Below the pieces are notes generated by a model, which did not search any database, was not told where the DNA came from, and saw only the letters and a list, made by a program, of their open reading frames with translations. Both the position numbers and the translations under genes were made by a program. 41,266 bases of DNA from Prochlorococcus sp. AH-716-K03. Its GTDB lineage: Bacteria > Cyanobacteriota > Cyanobacteriia > PCC-6307 > Cyanobiaceae. Positions 30,153-40,253 of this stretch are shown one piece after another (the stretch's first letter is position 1; each line of letters opens with the position of its first letter). The stretch covers positions 1 through 41,266 of the forward strand of contig JAOOLH010000003.1 of the NCBI GenBank assembly GCA_028408675.1, given 5' to 3'.

Positions 30153-31961
30153 TTACTGATTTAATTTCAGCACTGCCATAAAAGCTTCCTGAGGTACATC
30201 AACTTTACCCATTGCTTTCATCCTCTTTTTGCCTTTAGCTTGCTTCTTTAAAAGTTTCTTTTTTCTAGAAATATCTCCCCCATAGCACTTAGAAAGAACA
30301 TCTTTTCTTAATGCACTTATACTTTCGCTCGCAATTACACGGCTACCTATTGAAGCCTGAATAGGTATTTTAAATTGTTGTTTTGGGATTAGCTCCTTTA
30401 ATTTTTCTACTAAGCCTCTGCCTATACCATAAGCCTTATCTTTATGAACAATTGAAGTTAAGGGATCAGCTCTTTCAGAATTTATAAGCACATCTAACCT
30501 AATAAGATCATTTTTTCTATAACCAATTAAATGATATTCCATTGATGCATATCCTTGAGTTCTACTTTTCATTTGATCAAAAAAGTCTGTAACAACTTCT
30601 GCTAAAGGTATTTCATAAATCAAGGTCACTCTATCTGTGGTTATATACTTCATATCAATAAAAACACCTCTTCTTTCTTGGCATAAACCCATTAGTGTTC
30701 CATTAAATTCATTAGGAGAATAAATTTCCATTTTCACATAGGGTTCTTCTATTGATTCTCTTGATTGTGGATCTGGAATTGTCGAGGGATTATCAATATA
30801 AATCTGTTCATTATCATTTAAATTAATTTTATAGATAACTGAAGGTGCAGTTACAATCAAATCTAAATCATATTCTCTTTCCAATCTTTCCTGAACAATT
30901 TCCATGTGCAGTAATCCTAAAAATCCACACCTAAATCCAAATCCCATAGCACTACTAGTCTCAGGTTCATACTTAAGAGCCGCATCAGATAATTGAAGTT
31001 TTTCTAAAGACTCTCTTAGATCTGGATACTGATCTGCATCAGTTGGAAACAATCCACAAAACACCATTGGATTAGCTGTTTTATATCCAGGCAGTGGATC
31101 TTTAGCGGGGGAATTTAATAGTGTAATGGTATCTCCTACTCTTGCATCAGCGACTGACTTTATAGAGGCCGCCAGATAACCAACTTCGCCTGCATGAAGT
31201 TCATTAACTTGCTTCTCATCAGGAGCCATTATTCCGATTTCATCTAATTCATATTGTTTTTTACTAGCCATAAGTAAGATTTTATCTTTTTTATTAATTG
31301 ATCCAGATATTACTCTGAAGTAAACAATTACACCTCTGTAGGGATCATAATAAGAGTCAAAGATAAGAGCCTTAGTAGGGGATTTTATCTCGTCTTGAGG
31401 ATGAGGGATTCTACTTACAACTGCTTCTAATATATCTTTAATGCCTTCTCCTGTTTTAGCAGAGCAATTTATTGCATTAGATGTATCTAGTCCAATTATC
31501 TCTTCAATTTCTTGCTTTATTTTTTCGGCATCTGCACCAGGCAAATCAACCTTATTTAAAACAGGAATAATTTCTAAATTATTTTCAAGTGCTAAATAAA
31601 CATTGGCTAGAGTTTGAGCTTCAACACCTTGACTTGCATCAACAACTAATAAAGCACCTTCACAAGCCTGCAAAGATCTACTCACTTCATAAGAAAAATC
31701 AACATGTCCAGGTGTATCAATTAAATTTAAAATATACTCCTGAGAATCTTCTGCTTCATATTTCATCCTAGCTGCTTGTAATTTAATTGTTATACCCCTT
31801 TCTCTTTCAAGATCCATACTATCCAAAAACTGGTCCTGCATATCTCTTGGTTTCACAGTACCTGTATCTTGCAGCAACCTATCTGCGAGAGTAGATTTGC
31901 CATGATCAATATGAGCTATTATGCAAAAATTTCTTATTTTTGAAACAGATATATCAGTCAT
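30153..31961 (-). CDS. lepA: Elongation factor 4
   Basis: [43 protein letters not shown]-terminal [16 protein letters not shown]. Confidence 0.97.
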   Translation of the reverse strand: MTDISVSKIRNFCIIAHIDHGKSTLADRLLQDTGTVKPRDMQDQFLDSMDLERERGITIKLQAARMKYEAEDSQEYILNLIDTPGHVDFSYEVSRSLQACEGALLVVDASQGVEAQTLANVYLALENNLEIIPVLNKVDLPGADAEKIKQEIEEIIGLDTSNAINCSAKTGEGIKDILEAVVSRIPHPQDEIKSPTKALIFDSYYDPYRGVIVYFRVISGSINKKDKILLMASKKQYELDEIGIMAPDEKQVNELHAGEVGYLAASIKSVADARVGDTITLLNSPAKDPLPGYKTANPMVFCGLFPTDADQYPDLRESLEKLQLSDAALKYEPETSSAMGFGFRCGFLGLLHMEIVQERLEREYDLDLIVTAPSVIYKINLNDNEQIYIDNPSTIPDPQSRESIEEPYVKMEIYSPNEFNGTLMGLCQERRGVFIDMKYITTDRVTLIYEIPLAEVVTDFFDQMKSRTQGYASMEYHLIGYRKNDLIRLDVLINSERADPLTSIVHKDKAYGIGRGLVEKLKELIPKQQFKIPIQASIGSRVIASESISALRKDVLSKCYGGDISRKKKLLKKQAKGKKRMKAMGKVDVPQEAFMAVLKLNQ

Positions 31962-32017
31962 ATAAATTTAATAACAAATCCCTTATTATCTAATTAACTA
32001 ATGATAGCTAATTGGGA

Positions 32018-33511
32018 TTAGGGATGGAAACCTAAAATAGAATTATTTCTTTTTTTAATAATTTCTAAAAAATTATTATCACTTTCGTTTTCTGATTCAG
32101 ATTCATAAAGAAGATGAATTAATTTCTTCTCAAGATCAAACTTATCAGAATTAAAAAGGCAAGATTTTTTTAAAACTTCAATCATTATAGAAACTGCTGT
32201 ACTAGCCCCAGGAGAAGCACCTAATAAAGCAGAAAGTGAGCCATCTCCCGAGTTGACAATTTCTGTGCCAAATTGCAAAGAACCTCCATCCTTAGTTTTT
32301 TTTATTATTTGAACTCTTTGCCCAGCATTCTCTAAATACCAATCCGAAGGCTCAGCTGATGGCATCATATTCCTCAAGTTTTTAACTCTAGAATTATGGC
32401 TCTTAAGAGATTGTGAAAAAAGATAATTAATTAATTCTTTATTCTTAATCCCAACATCAAGCATAGAAAATAAATTATTTTTTTTAATTGAACTAAATAA
32501 ATCAAAATAAGAGCCTTTTTTTAAAAATTTAGTCGTGAAACCAGCAAAAGGACCATAGAGAAGAAATTTTTTGCCTTCAATCCATCTTGTATCTAAATGC
32601 GGCACTGACATTGGAGGTGATCCTATATCTGCTTTCCCATAAACTTTTGCATTATGTTTTTCCGTTAAAGATTTTTCCTCACAAATAAGCCATTTTCCAC
32701 TAACAGGAAAACCACCATATATTTTAGCTTCTGGAATTTCTGATTTTTGCAAAAAGTTTATTGTTTTGCCACCAGCTCCTAAGAAAACATATGAAGTGCT
32801 CAGGGGAACTACTCTATCCAGTGAACGAACTTTTAATTTCCATTGTTTTTTATCTGTTTTCTTTAAATCTATTAATTCTGTATTATAACTAATTTCAACA
32901 TTTTTATTCTTAGAAATATAATTTAGATATTCTCTTGTTAAAGCCTCAAAATTGATATCTGTCCCTCTTTTTATTCGAGTAGCTGCAACTTTATCTAAAG
33001 GATTTCTACTATTAGTAATAAGTGGTGCCCATGATTTTATTTGATTTAAAGATGATGAAAATTCCATATCTGCAAACTCTGGATATTCAGACATTGCTTT
33101 AAATCTTTTTTTTAAAAAAGAAATATTTTCAGTACCTGTGACAAAGCTTATATGAGGAATAAATTTTAAAAATTTTTTAATATCTATCTTCCCAGTTGCA
33201 TGCAATGAGGCCCATAAAGACATTGAATTTTCAAAGGAACGATTTATAGAAAGGGCCTTTTCTATTTTTAAATTTCCATTTTCATCTAAGGGAGTGTAAT
33301 TTAATTCGCAATTTGCAGCATGACCAGTTCCTGCATTATTAAACGCACCAGTACTTTCACTACCTGGCTTACTTAACTTTTCTATGATTAAAATTTTTAT
33401 TGCAGGTAAAATCTCTGTGATTAGTAAAGCAAGTGTTCCGCTCATTATTCCTGCCCCTACCAATATCGCATCATAACTATTATTTTTATTTAAGATTTTT
33501 TTAGAAGTCAC
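32018..33511 (-). CDS. mqo: Malate:quinone oxidoreductase
   Basis: [59 protein letters not shown]. Confidence 0.95.
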   Translation of the reverse strand: MTSKKILNKNNSYDAILVGAGIMSGTLALLITEILPAIKILIIEKLSKPGSESTGAFNNAGTGHAANCELNYTPLDENGNLKIEKALSINRSFENSMSLWASLHATGKIDIKKFLKFIPHISFVTGTENISFLKKRFKAMSEYPEFADMEFSSSLNQIKSWAPLITNSRNPLDKVAATRIKRGTDINFEALTREYLNYISKNKNVEISYNTELIDLKKTDKKQWKLKVRSLDRVVPLSTSYVFLGAGGKTINFLQKSEIPEAKIYGGFPVSGKWLICEEKSLTEKHNAKVYGKADIGSPPMSVPHLDTRWIEGKKFLLYGPFAGFTTKFLKKGSYFDLFSSIKKNNLFSMLDVGIKNKELINYLFSQSLKSHNSRVKNLRNMMPSAEPSDWYLENAGQRVQIIKKTKDGGSLQFGTEIVNSGDGSLSALLGASPGASTAVSIMIEVLKKSCLFNSDKFDLEKKLIHLLYESESENESDNNFLEIIKKRNNSILGFHP

Positions 33512-33582
33512 AACAGAAAATTTATTTTTTTTGCAATTAATCAGATTTCTTTCTAGGCTTATTATAAAGTCAATTCAAAATT

Positions 33583-33828
33583 ATGAGTACTGAAACATTA
33601 CCGCTTACAAATGAAAATGTAGAAACGGTTTTAGATGAACTAAGACCTTTCTTAATATCAGATGGAGGTAATGTAGAAATAGCAGAAATTGATGGTCCGA
33701 TTGTTAAAGTAAGACTTCAAGGAGCATGCGGAAGCTGTCCAAGCAGTACAATGACATTAAAAATGGGAATAGAAAGAAAGCTAAAAGAAATGATTCCTGA
33801 AATAAGCGAAGTAGTCCAAGTTTTGTGA
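33583..33828 (+). CDS. NifU-like Fe-S scaffold protein
   Basis: [19 protein letters not shown]...[25 protein letters not shown]. Confidence 0.94.
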   Translation: MSTETLPLTNENVETVLDELRPFLISDGGNVEIAEIDGPIVKVRLQGACGSCPSSTMTLKMGIERKLKEMIPEISEVVQVL

Positions 33829-33848
33829 GCTATTCTTAAAAATCTTTT

Positions 33849-34109
33849 TTAAGACTCTTTTTTTAATTCTTTATTTAATGATGATTTAAAATCTAAGCAA
33901 TTTACAGGAAGACCTTGACCTATAGCTATTAAAAGTGGAGCTAAAATTCCAATAGTAAATACTAAATTTGATTGATTAACTTCATTTTTACTTAATGTAA
34001 AAGTTATCAAATAAATAATAGTGAAATAAGCATGTAAAGAAAAAAATTCTTTTGGCTTTAAAGCGGGCCATCTTAAAGTATTCCCCAAAAAATATAAAAA
34101 CCCTGTCAT
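33849..34109 (-). CDS. Hypothetical small membrane protein
   Basis: Plausible 86-aa ORF with two hydrophobic segments. Confidence 0.6.
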   Translation of the reverse strand: MTGFLYFLGNTLRWPALKPKEFFSLHAYFTIIYLITFTLSKNEVNQSNLVFTIGILAPLLIAIGQGLPVNCLDFKSSLNKELKKES

Positions 34110-34236
34110 AAATTTAAATTAACTAAAAAGCCTAAATTAAATATAAACCTAGTACTTTTTAGGAATAATTCATAATAAAATTTACTTAAGATAATAATTA
34201 AAAAAAAATTAAAAATTTATTTCTAACTGTTAAATC

Positions 34237-34266
34237 TGGACAGTAGCACAAAAATACGTTTATAAT
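34237..34266 (+). promoter_or_regulatory. Sigma70-type promoter TGGACA-N18-TATAAT
   Basis: -35 at 34237-34242, -10 at 34261-34266; predicted TSS ~34273. Confidence 0.6.
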
Positions 34267-34272
34267 AATATT

Positions 34273-34286
34273 GTAGCAATAGCTAC
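34273..34286. promoter_or_regulatory. NtcA-type box GTAGCAATAGCTAC (GTA-N8-TAC) at the predicted TSS
   Basis: Exact match to GTAN8TAC and a 5-bp inverted repeat. Confidence 0.5.
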
Positions 34287-34291
34287 ATTTT

Positions 34292-34340
34292 CGTTCACCC
34301 TCTTTGAGGGCGCAGTTCGAGTCATACCAGGGAACGGGGG
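34292..34340 (+). promoter_or_regulatory. Candidate glutamine-II riboswitch (Downstream-peptide RNA)
   Basis: CGTTCA-CCCTC-TTT-GAGGG-CGCA...CAGGGAACGGGGG: outer pairing CGTTC/GAACG, inner hairpin CCCTC/GAGGG, placed immediately before a very short ORF in a picocyanobacterial context. Confidence 0.72.
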
Positions 34341-34538
34341 ATGGCCGTTTTGTCACTTCGAAACATGACTACTTTAACTTACAGAGGTAAAAACTACGTT
34401 CAAAACAAAAAGGCTGCTAATAAGCAACCTGTTGAACTTACCTATAGAAGAAACGTATACACCAACAGAATGGATGACGCTTCTTCAAGTAATGAAAAGG
34501 CAGAATTAAATTACAGGGGTGCTAACTACACTAAGTAA
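34341..34538 (+). CDS. DUF4278-family small protein (PirA-like); start may instead be ATG at 34365
   Basis: Three YRG/YRR-x-x-Y repeats: LTYRGKNY, LTYRRNVY, LNYRGANY. Confidence 0.8.
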   Translation: MAVLSLRNMTTLTYRGKNYVQNKKAANKQPVELTYRRNVYTNRMDDASSSNEKAELNYRGANYTK

Positions 34539-34550
34539 TTTAATTACCTA

Positions 34551-34578
34551 AAAAACCCCTTCTTAGGGGTTTTTTTTT
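34551..34578 (+). terminator. Rho-independent terminator
   Basis: AAAAACCCCT-TCTT-AGGGGTTTTT followed by TTTT. Confidence 0.92.
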
Positions 34579-34608
34579 GCTATATTTTAGAAATTATTCT
34601 CGTTTTTG

Positions 34609-35403
34609 ATGTCTAGTAACTGCTGTAATACTGATGAGTCAAATATAAATTTTAAAGGTCTTGATCATAAAGATGCTATTCAACAGAGGTATGGTTCTGC
34701 TGCATTAGAAAAAGAGAGTTGTCTTTGCACACCTGTTGGTTTTAATCCTGTTTTACTTGAAGCAATTCCTGAAGAAGTTATAGAAAGAGATTATGGATGT
34801 GGTGATCCAACAAAATATGTAAAGAAGAATGATATTGTTTTAGATCTTGGAAGTGGGAGCGGTAAAAATGCCTTTATTTGTTCTCAAATTGTTGGGAAAG
34901 ACGGGAAAGTAATTGGGGTTGATCAAAATCCTGATATGCTTAAATTATCAAGATCTGCTTCCAAAAAATTTTCAGAAAAGATAGGTTTCATCAATACAGA
35001 ATTTCTTGGGGGTTCAATTGAAAATCTAGATGAATTAGATAAAGATTTAAATCCATTAATCGCAGACAAATCAGTTGATATTATTTTAAGTAATTGTGTT
35101 TTAAATTTAGTAAATCCTGAATCTAGAAATAATCTTTTAAGAAATATAAAAAGAGTTCTTAAAGATAAAGGAAGAATAGCCATTAGTGATATTGTCTCAA
35201 GTAAAAAAGTTCCTTTGAGATTGCAAAATGATCATGATCTTTGGACAGGATGTATTAGTGGAGCGTGGCATGAGCCAGAATTCCTAAATGATTTTAAAGA
35301 TCTAGGTTTTAAAAACTTAGGATTTGCGGAGAGGAGTAATGAACCTTGGAAAGTTATTGAAGATATTGAATTTAGAACAGTTACTTTAGTAGGAAATATT
35401 TAG
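34609..35403 (+). CDS. SAM-dependent methyltransferase, arsenite methyltransferase (ArsM)-like
   Basis: DYGCGDP, LDLGSGSGKNAF, SNCVLNLV, WTGCISGAW: three Cys positions typical of ArsM; ATG at 34609 preferred over TTG at 34606. Confidence 0.75.
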   Translation: MSSNCCNTDESNINFKGLDHKDAIQQRYGSAALEKESCLCTPVGFNPVLLEAIPEEVIERDYGCGDPTKYVKKNDIVLDLGSGSGKNAFICSQIVGKDGKVIGVDQNPDMLKLSRSASKKFSEKIGFINTEFLGGSIENLDELDKDLNPLIADKSVDIILSNCVLNLVNPESRNNLLRNIKRVLKDKGRIAISDIVSSKKVPLRLQNDHDLWTGCISGAWHEPEFLNDFKDLGFKNLGFAERSNEPWKVIEDIEFRTVTLVGNI

Positions 35404-35434
35404 GCCTTCTTAAGAATTTAATTTTAAAATTTGA

Positions 35435-36616
35435 ATGACCATTAATTTAAGAGATCAAATACCCGCATTAAAAAACAAATATTACTTCAATTATGGAGGT
35501 CAAGGACCATTACCAAAATCATCTCTAGAAGCAATAGTTAAAACTTGGGAAATCATTCAAGATTTAGGACCATTTACAAATGATATGTGGCCTTTTATTT
35601 ATAAAGAAATATTGACCACAAAAAGAATTATTGCACAAAAATTAGGTGTTAATTCGAAAAATATAGCTTTAACTGAGAACATCTCTTCTGGAATGATTTT
35701 GCCTTTTTGGGGTATAAAAGTAGAAGAGGGAGAAGAATTGTTAATAAGTGACTGCGAACATCCTGGAGTGGTAGCTGCAAGTAGAGAATTTTGCAGAAGA
35801 AACAAATTAATATTCAAAATTTTACCAATACAAAAAATTAAAAATCTAAACGACGATAATATAATTTTAGAGATTTCAAAAAATCTAAATAGTAAGACTA
35901 AGATCCTAATTATTTCTCATATTTTATGGAACTTTGGATATAAAATTCCTTTAAAACAAATTTCTATCGAATTAAAAAATAATCGAGAAAATTCTTATCT
36001 ACTTGTTGATGGTGCTCAAACCTTTGGTCATATAAAAATTGAAGAAGAAGTTTTTTATTCTGATTTATATTCCATAACTTCTCATAAATGGGCATGTGGT
36101 CCTGAAGGACTTGGAGCTATTTATGTCTCAGACAGATTTATTCATGAAACAGATCCAACAATAATTGGTTGGAAATCATTAAAAAAAGAACAAGGAATTT
36201 ATGAGCAGTCAGATAATCTTTTTCATGAAGATGCAAGGAAATTTGAAGTAGCTACCTCTTGTATTCCTTTACTTGCAGGTCTCCGGAATTCTTTAGATCT
36301 TTTAGATAAATACTGCCCTGAGAAAGAAAAAAGCAACAATATCAAAAGATTAAGTGAAAAACTTTGGGATAATTTAAATCAATTTAACGAAATTGAATTA
36401 GTTTTAGAAAAAAAATATTTAAATGGGATAGTTAGTTTTAATATCGAAAATATTGAAGATAAGGAAAAATTTGTGAAGAAACTTGGAGAAAAGAAAATCT
36501 GGATTAGAGTTTTAGAAGATCCTAAATGGTTTAGAGCATGTGTGCATCAGATGACCACAGACGATGAAATTGATTTACTTTCTGAAGAAATAAAAAAATT
36601 ACCAGGGAATTTCTGA
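35435..36616 (+). CDS. Class V aminotransferase-like PLP enzyme
   Basis: LLVDGAQTFGHI...YSITSHKWACGPEGLGAIYV. Confidence 0.9.
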   Translation: MTINLRDQIPALKNKYYFNYGGQGPLPKSSLEAIVKTWEIIQDLGPFTNDMWPFIYKEILTTKRIIAQKLGVNSKNIALTENISSGMILPFWGIKVEEGEELLISDCEHPGVVAASREFCRRNKLIFKILPIQKIKNLNDDNIILEISKNLNSKTKILIISHILWNFGYKIPLKQISIELKNNRENSYLLVDGAQTFGHIKIEEEVFYSDLYSITSHKWACGPEGLGAIYVSDRFIHETDPTIIGWKSLKKEQGIYEQSDNLFHEDARKFEVATSCIPLLAGLRNSLDLLDKYCPEKEKSNNIKRLSEKLWDNLNQFNEIELVLEKKYLNGIVSFNIENIEDKEKFVKKLGEKKIWIRVLEDPKWFRACVHQMTTDDEIDLLSEEIKKLPGNF

Positions 36617-37303
36617 GCTATCCCATGCAATAAATTTTCCAGTAGATTCTGGTGATTGATTTTTAATAATATTGATCAAGAGTTGGGATGATTTTTCTTT
36701 ACTAAATAATTTATGTTCTGGAACAAATTTATGAAAAGGTCTAGATAAATCTGTATCTACTGTACCTGGATGAAGCAATGTAATAGTAGCTTTTGGGAAA
36801 CGCCTAGCCCACTCAATACTTAAAGATTTAAAAAACTGATTTTGCGCAGATTTTGCAGCTCTATATGAATACCAGCCTCCAGTTTGGTTATCTCCAATGC
36901 TACCAACTCTCGCACTTATACTGGCAAAATTAAAATCACTATCTTTTGGTATAAATTCTTCAATAGCTTTAGCTAATAAAATAGGAGAAAAGGCATTAAT
37001 TGAAAAACTTTCCATCATATTTTTTTTATTAAGATGTTGTAATCTTTTTTCTGGCTTAAGAGTTTCACTATGAAGTCTTCCAGTAGCGTTAACTACCAAT
37101 CTTAATTTCGAAGAATGATTTAAAATTTTACTTTTAAACTGTAAGAGTGATTGAGAATCCTCAATGTCTAATTCCCAAAAAGAACTAAATTTACTTTTTC
37201 TTCCACACAAAACAACATCCAATTCTTTTTCACTTTTGCGCAGATCTGTAGCTAGTTGGGTACCAATTCCACCAGAACCTACAACCAAGGCTAAACCTTT
37301 CAT
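36599..37303 (-). CDS. Short-chain dehydrogenase/reductase
   Basis: VVGSGGIGTQLATDL, NATGRL, YSYRAAKSAQNQF. Confidence 0.9.
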   Translation of the reverse strand: MKGLALVVGSGGIGTQLATDLRKSEKELDVVLCGRKSKFSSFWELDIEDSQSLLQFKSKILNHSSKLRLVVNATGRLHSETLKPEKRLQHLNKKNMMESFSINAFSPILLAKAIEEFIPKDSDFNFASISARVGSIGDNQTGGWYSYRAAKSAQNQFFKSLSIEWARRFPKATITLLHPGTVDTDLSRPFHKFVPEHKLFSKEKSSQLLINIIKNQSPESTGKFIAWDSSEIPW

Positions 37304-37384
37304 TTTTGAAGAATAAATTTTTTTTAATTCTAAGAAACTATTCTTGTGATTTGTGCAAATATCTCTCTTATTTGCTTTAAATTT

Positions 37385-38929
37385 TTATCCGGATTTACTT
37401 TTTTCTTCTAAAAATTTATAAGCAATTTTTCTATCATCTAAATCAATAATCTTATCATTAAGAATTTGATAATCCTCATGTCCTTTACCTGCGATTAAAA
37501 CAATATCCTCTTTTTTTGCAAATTCAATCGATTTTTTTATTGCTAAAAATCTGTCAATTTCAATTTTTATTTGATCTCTTTTTTTAATGCCACTTAAAAT
37601 TTCACTAACTATTTTTTCAGGATCTTCAGATCTTGGATTATCTGACGTTATGAATACGTAATCAGAAAACTCTTCAGCTATTGATCCCATTAAAGGCCTT
37701 TTACTAGAATCTCTATCTCCACCACAACCAAAGACAGTTATAAGTTTTCCTTCACAAAGTTTTTTAATTGATTTCAAAACTTTCTTTAATCCATCAGGTG
37801 TATGCGCATAATCAACAATTATAGTTGGTAATAATGCTGAAACATTATTATTATCAATATCAATTTTCTCCATTCTCCCAGGAGTACCTGGAAAAGATTT
37901 TATTGATCTTGATAAATCTTTTAAAGAGAAATTAAGTTTATACAAAATTGTTATTGCTTGAATTGCATTCATTAAATTAAACTCTCCAACTAGTGGAACA
38001 AAGAGGTTTATTTTTTCTTCAGGGGTATGAAAGATGCATGTGGAACCATTTCCAGTAAAATTTTTATCTGTTACATAAAATAATTCTTCATTTTTAAATT
38101 CGCTCTTAATCTTTTTTGTTGAAACTAGAGACGATCTGTTTTTTAGATGAGTTGGCAATTTTGAGATCCAAAGGTCATCGTTATTTAAAACAGCTTTCCC
38201 ATTTTTTTCTGATAAGTAAGGCGGGAAAAATAATCTTCGTTTTGTCTGAAAATACGATTCCATATCGGAGTGATAATCAAGATGATCTTGAGATAAATTT
38301 GTAAAAATAGCTGCATTAAATTCACAACCTGATATCCTATTTTGAGCAATAGCATGGGAACTTACTTCTAATATTGCAAACTCAGAGTCGGCTTCAACTG
38401 CAGCATTTAACTTTTTTTGAAGTTTATCCGCAAAATCAGTTGTATGTGAAGAGACCTCTGAATATCCTGGCCACCTATTAAATAGAGTTCCAAATAAAGC
38501 TGTCTTTTTTCCTAATTTATTAAGTAGATATTCTAATAAAAAAGTTATTGTTGTTTTCCCATTAGTACCTGTTACACCAATAAGTTTAAGTTTACTTGAA
38601 GGTCTATTCCAAAACTCAGATACTATTTGACCACAAAAAAGATCCCCTAAAGGCTCGTCGATAACAAGAACTCTTTTATAATCAATAGTTTTAGTTAATT
38701 CTTTGGCTTTGCTACCAATAATGGCTGCCTCTGCACCATTTTCAATAGCCTCTCTCCAATATTTCCCTCCATCGACATTTAATCCTGGTAGTCCCAAAAA
38801 CAAAGTTCCTTTTTCAACTTCTTTGGAATTAAAAGATATATTAGTTATCTCTGGATTTATCAACCCAGAAGTTGGAACAATTTCGACTGAAGATAGAAGT
38901 TTATGTAATTTTATTGATCTCATCTTCAA
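37385..38929 (-). CDS. murE: UDP-N-acetylmuramoylalanyl-D-glutamate--2,6-diaminopimelate ligase
   Basis: GVTGTNGKTTITFLLEYLL; SSHAIAQNRISG; TSDNPRSEDPEKI. Confidence 0.96.
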   Translation of the reverse strand: MKMRSIKLHKLLSSVEIVPTSGLINPEITNISFNSKEVEKGTLFLGLPGLNVDGGKYWREAIENGAEAAIIGSKAKELTKTIDYKRVLVIDEPLGDLFCGQIVSEFWNRPSSKLKLIGVTGTNGKTTITFLLEYLLNKLGKKTALFGTLFNRWPGYSEVSSHTTDFADKLQKKLNAAVEADSEFAILEVSSHAIAQNRISGCEFNAAIFTNLSQDHLDYHSDMESYFQTKRRLFFPPYLSEKNGKAVLNNDDLWISKLPTHLKNRSSLVSTKKIKSEFKNEELFYVTDKNFTGNGSTCIFHTPEEKINLFVPLVGEFNLMNAIQAITILYKLNFSLKDLSRSIKSFPGTPGRMEKIDIDNNNVSALLPTIIVDYAHTPDGLKKVLKSIKKLCEGKLITVFGCGGDRDSSKRPLMGSIAEEFSDYVFITSDNPRSEDPEKIVSEILSGIKKRDQIKIEIDRFLAIKKSIEFAKKEDIVLIAGKGHEDYQILNDKIIDLDDRKIAYKFLEEKSKSG

Positions 38930-38930
38930 A

Positions 38931-39233
38931 TCAATTCTTATTCAAAGCAATATTTATATTTATTTCTAGCCATTTTTTTAGTTGATCATCCTTCAATCTT
39001 GGAGAAATCCTAGGTAACTCAATAATTTTTTGAGACTTACTTTCTTTGATAGCGACAACAGGAACTTCATTATCAAATTTTTTATATTTATTTTGATACA
39101 AATCAAACCTATCAATGTCAATTTCATTGATTTCTAATTTAGGTTTTATTTCTTTAAGATTTATTTTTGTAAGTTTATTTTTTAATGTCTCGCAAAGGCA
39201 ACATCCTTTCCTAACAAAAATAAATATTTTCAT
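38931..39233 (-). CDS. Glutaredoxin-like DUF836 protein
   Basis: MKIFIFVRKGCCLCETLKNKL; EVPVVAI. Confidence 0.85.
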   Translation of the reverse strand: MKIFIFVRKGCCLCETLKNKLTKINLKEIKPKLEINEIDIDRFDLYQNKYKKFDNEVPVVAIKESKSQKIIELPRISPRLKDDQLKKWLEININIALNKN

Positions 39234-39237
39234 TCAC

Positions 39238-39474
39238 TTAATCAGGAACAGGATCACAACCGCATGGAGTTAACGGATGACATTTACTTAATCTTCTTAG
39301 GGTCAACCATCCACCTTTCCATGGGCCGTGCCTTGTAATAGCCTCGTATCCATAAGAACTACAGCTTGGTATAAATCTGCATCTTGGCCCAAAAAAAGGC
39401 GAAAACCACTTTTGATAGAAAGAAATCATTAAAAGAAGTATGGATGTAATTAGTTTGTTGACGCTTTTAATCAC
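39238..39474 (-). CDS. yidD: Membrane protein insertion efficiency factor
   Basis: [48 protein letters not shown]. Confidence 0.95.
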   Translation of the reverse strand: MIKSVNKLITSILLLMISFYQKWFSPFFGPRCRFIPSCSSYGYEAITRHGPWKGGWLTLRRLSKCHPLTPCGCDPVPD

Positions 39475-39569
39475 TTTAATGATGTAAAATAGTAGATCAG
39501 TAATGATTAGTTTAGTTGAATTTAATCAATTATCCAATTTATTGCAAATCTCAATTTTAATTTAAACTT

Positions 39570-40178
39570 ATGTCAAGATACCGCGGCCCAAGATTAAGGG
39601 TTACGCGTCGCTTGGGAGAACTACCAGGTCTCACTAGGAAAGCTTCAAAGAAGTCAAATCCTCCAGGTCAGCACGGCCAAGCCCGTCGCAAGCGATCAGA
39701 ATACGCAATTCGTCTAGAAGAAAAGCAGAAACTTAGATTCAACTATGGAGTTTCTGAAAGACAACTTGTTCGTTACGTTAAAAAAGCTAGAGCTCAAGAA
39801 GGCTCTACAGGAACCAACCTCCTTAGACTTTTAGAAAACAGATTAGATAATGTTTGTTTTAGATTAGGTTTTGGGGGGACAATCCCAGGCTCAAGACAAT
39901 TAGTAAATCATGGTCATGTGACGGTTAACGGCAAAGTTCTTGATATTGCTGGTTACCAATGTAAATCAGGAGATTTAATTAGCATTAAGGAAAACAAAGC
40001 AAGTAAAAAACTTGTTGAAGGAAATATTGAATTCCCTGGTTTAGCAAATGTCCCTCCGCATATAGAGTTAGATAAACCTAAATTAACAGGTAAAATAAAC
40101 GGCAAGTGTGATAGAGAATGGGTTGCTCTTGAAATAAACGAGCTACTAGTTGTTGAATATTATTCAAGAAAAGTTTAA
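39570..40178 (+). CDS. rpsD: 30S ribosomal protein S4
   Basis: [35 protein letters not shown]4 domain. Confidence 0.98.
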   Translation: MSRYRGPRLRVTRRLGELPGLTRKASKKSNPPGQHGQARRKRSEYAIRLEEKQKLRFNYGVSERQLVRYVKKARAQEGSTGTNLLRLLENRLDNVCFRLGFGGTIPGSRQLVNHGHVTVNGKVLDIAGYQCKSGDLISIKENKASKKLVEGNIEFPGLANVPPHIELDKPKLTGKINGKCDREWVALEINELLVVEYYSRKV

Positions 40179-40191
40179 AAAAACTTTTCTT
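40166..40191 (+). terminator. 11-bp AT-rich hairpin spanning the rpsD stop codon
   Basis: AAGAAAAGTTT-AAAA-AAACTTTTCTT perfect inverted repeat. Confidence 0.5.
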
Positions 40192-40204
40192 TGGATTATT
40201 AAAT

Positions 40205-40227
40205 TCTCTCCTCGATAAGATGAGAGA
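40205..40227 (+). terminator. Second hairpin TCTCTC-N11-GAGAGA followed by TTT, candidate terminator
   Basis: Direct reading between rpsD and the next gene. Confidence 0.45.
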
Positions 40228-40253
40228 TTTTATTAAATTTTATTTTGAAAATA

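Noticed and set aside
34243-34257. GTAGCACAAAAATAC as a second NtcA box
   Set aside because: Spacing is GTA-N9-TAC rather than N8, and it lies between -35 and -10; kept only as a curiosity beside the exact N8 site at 34273
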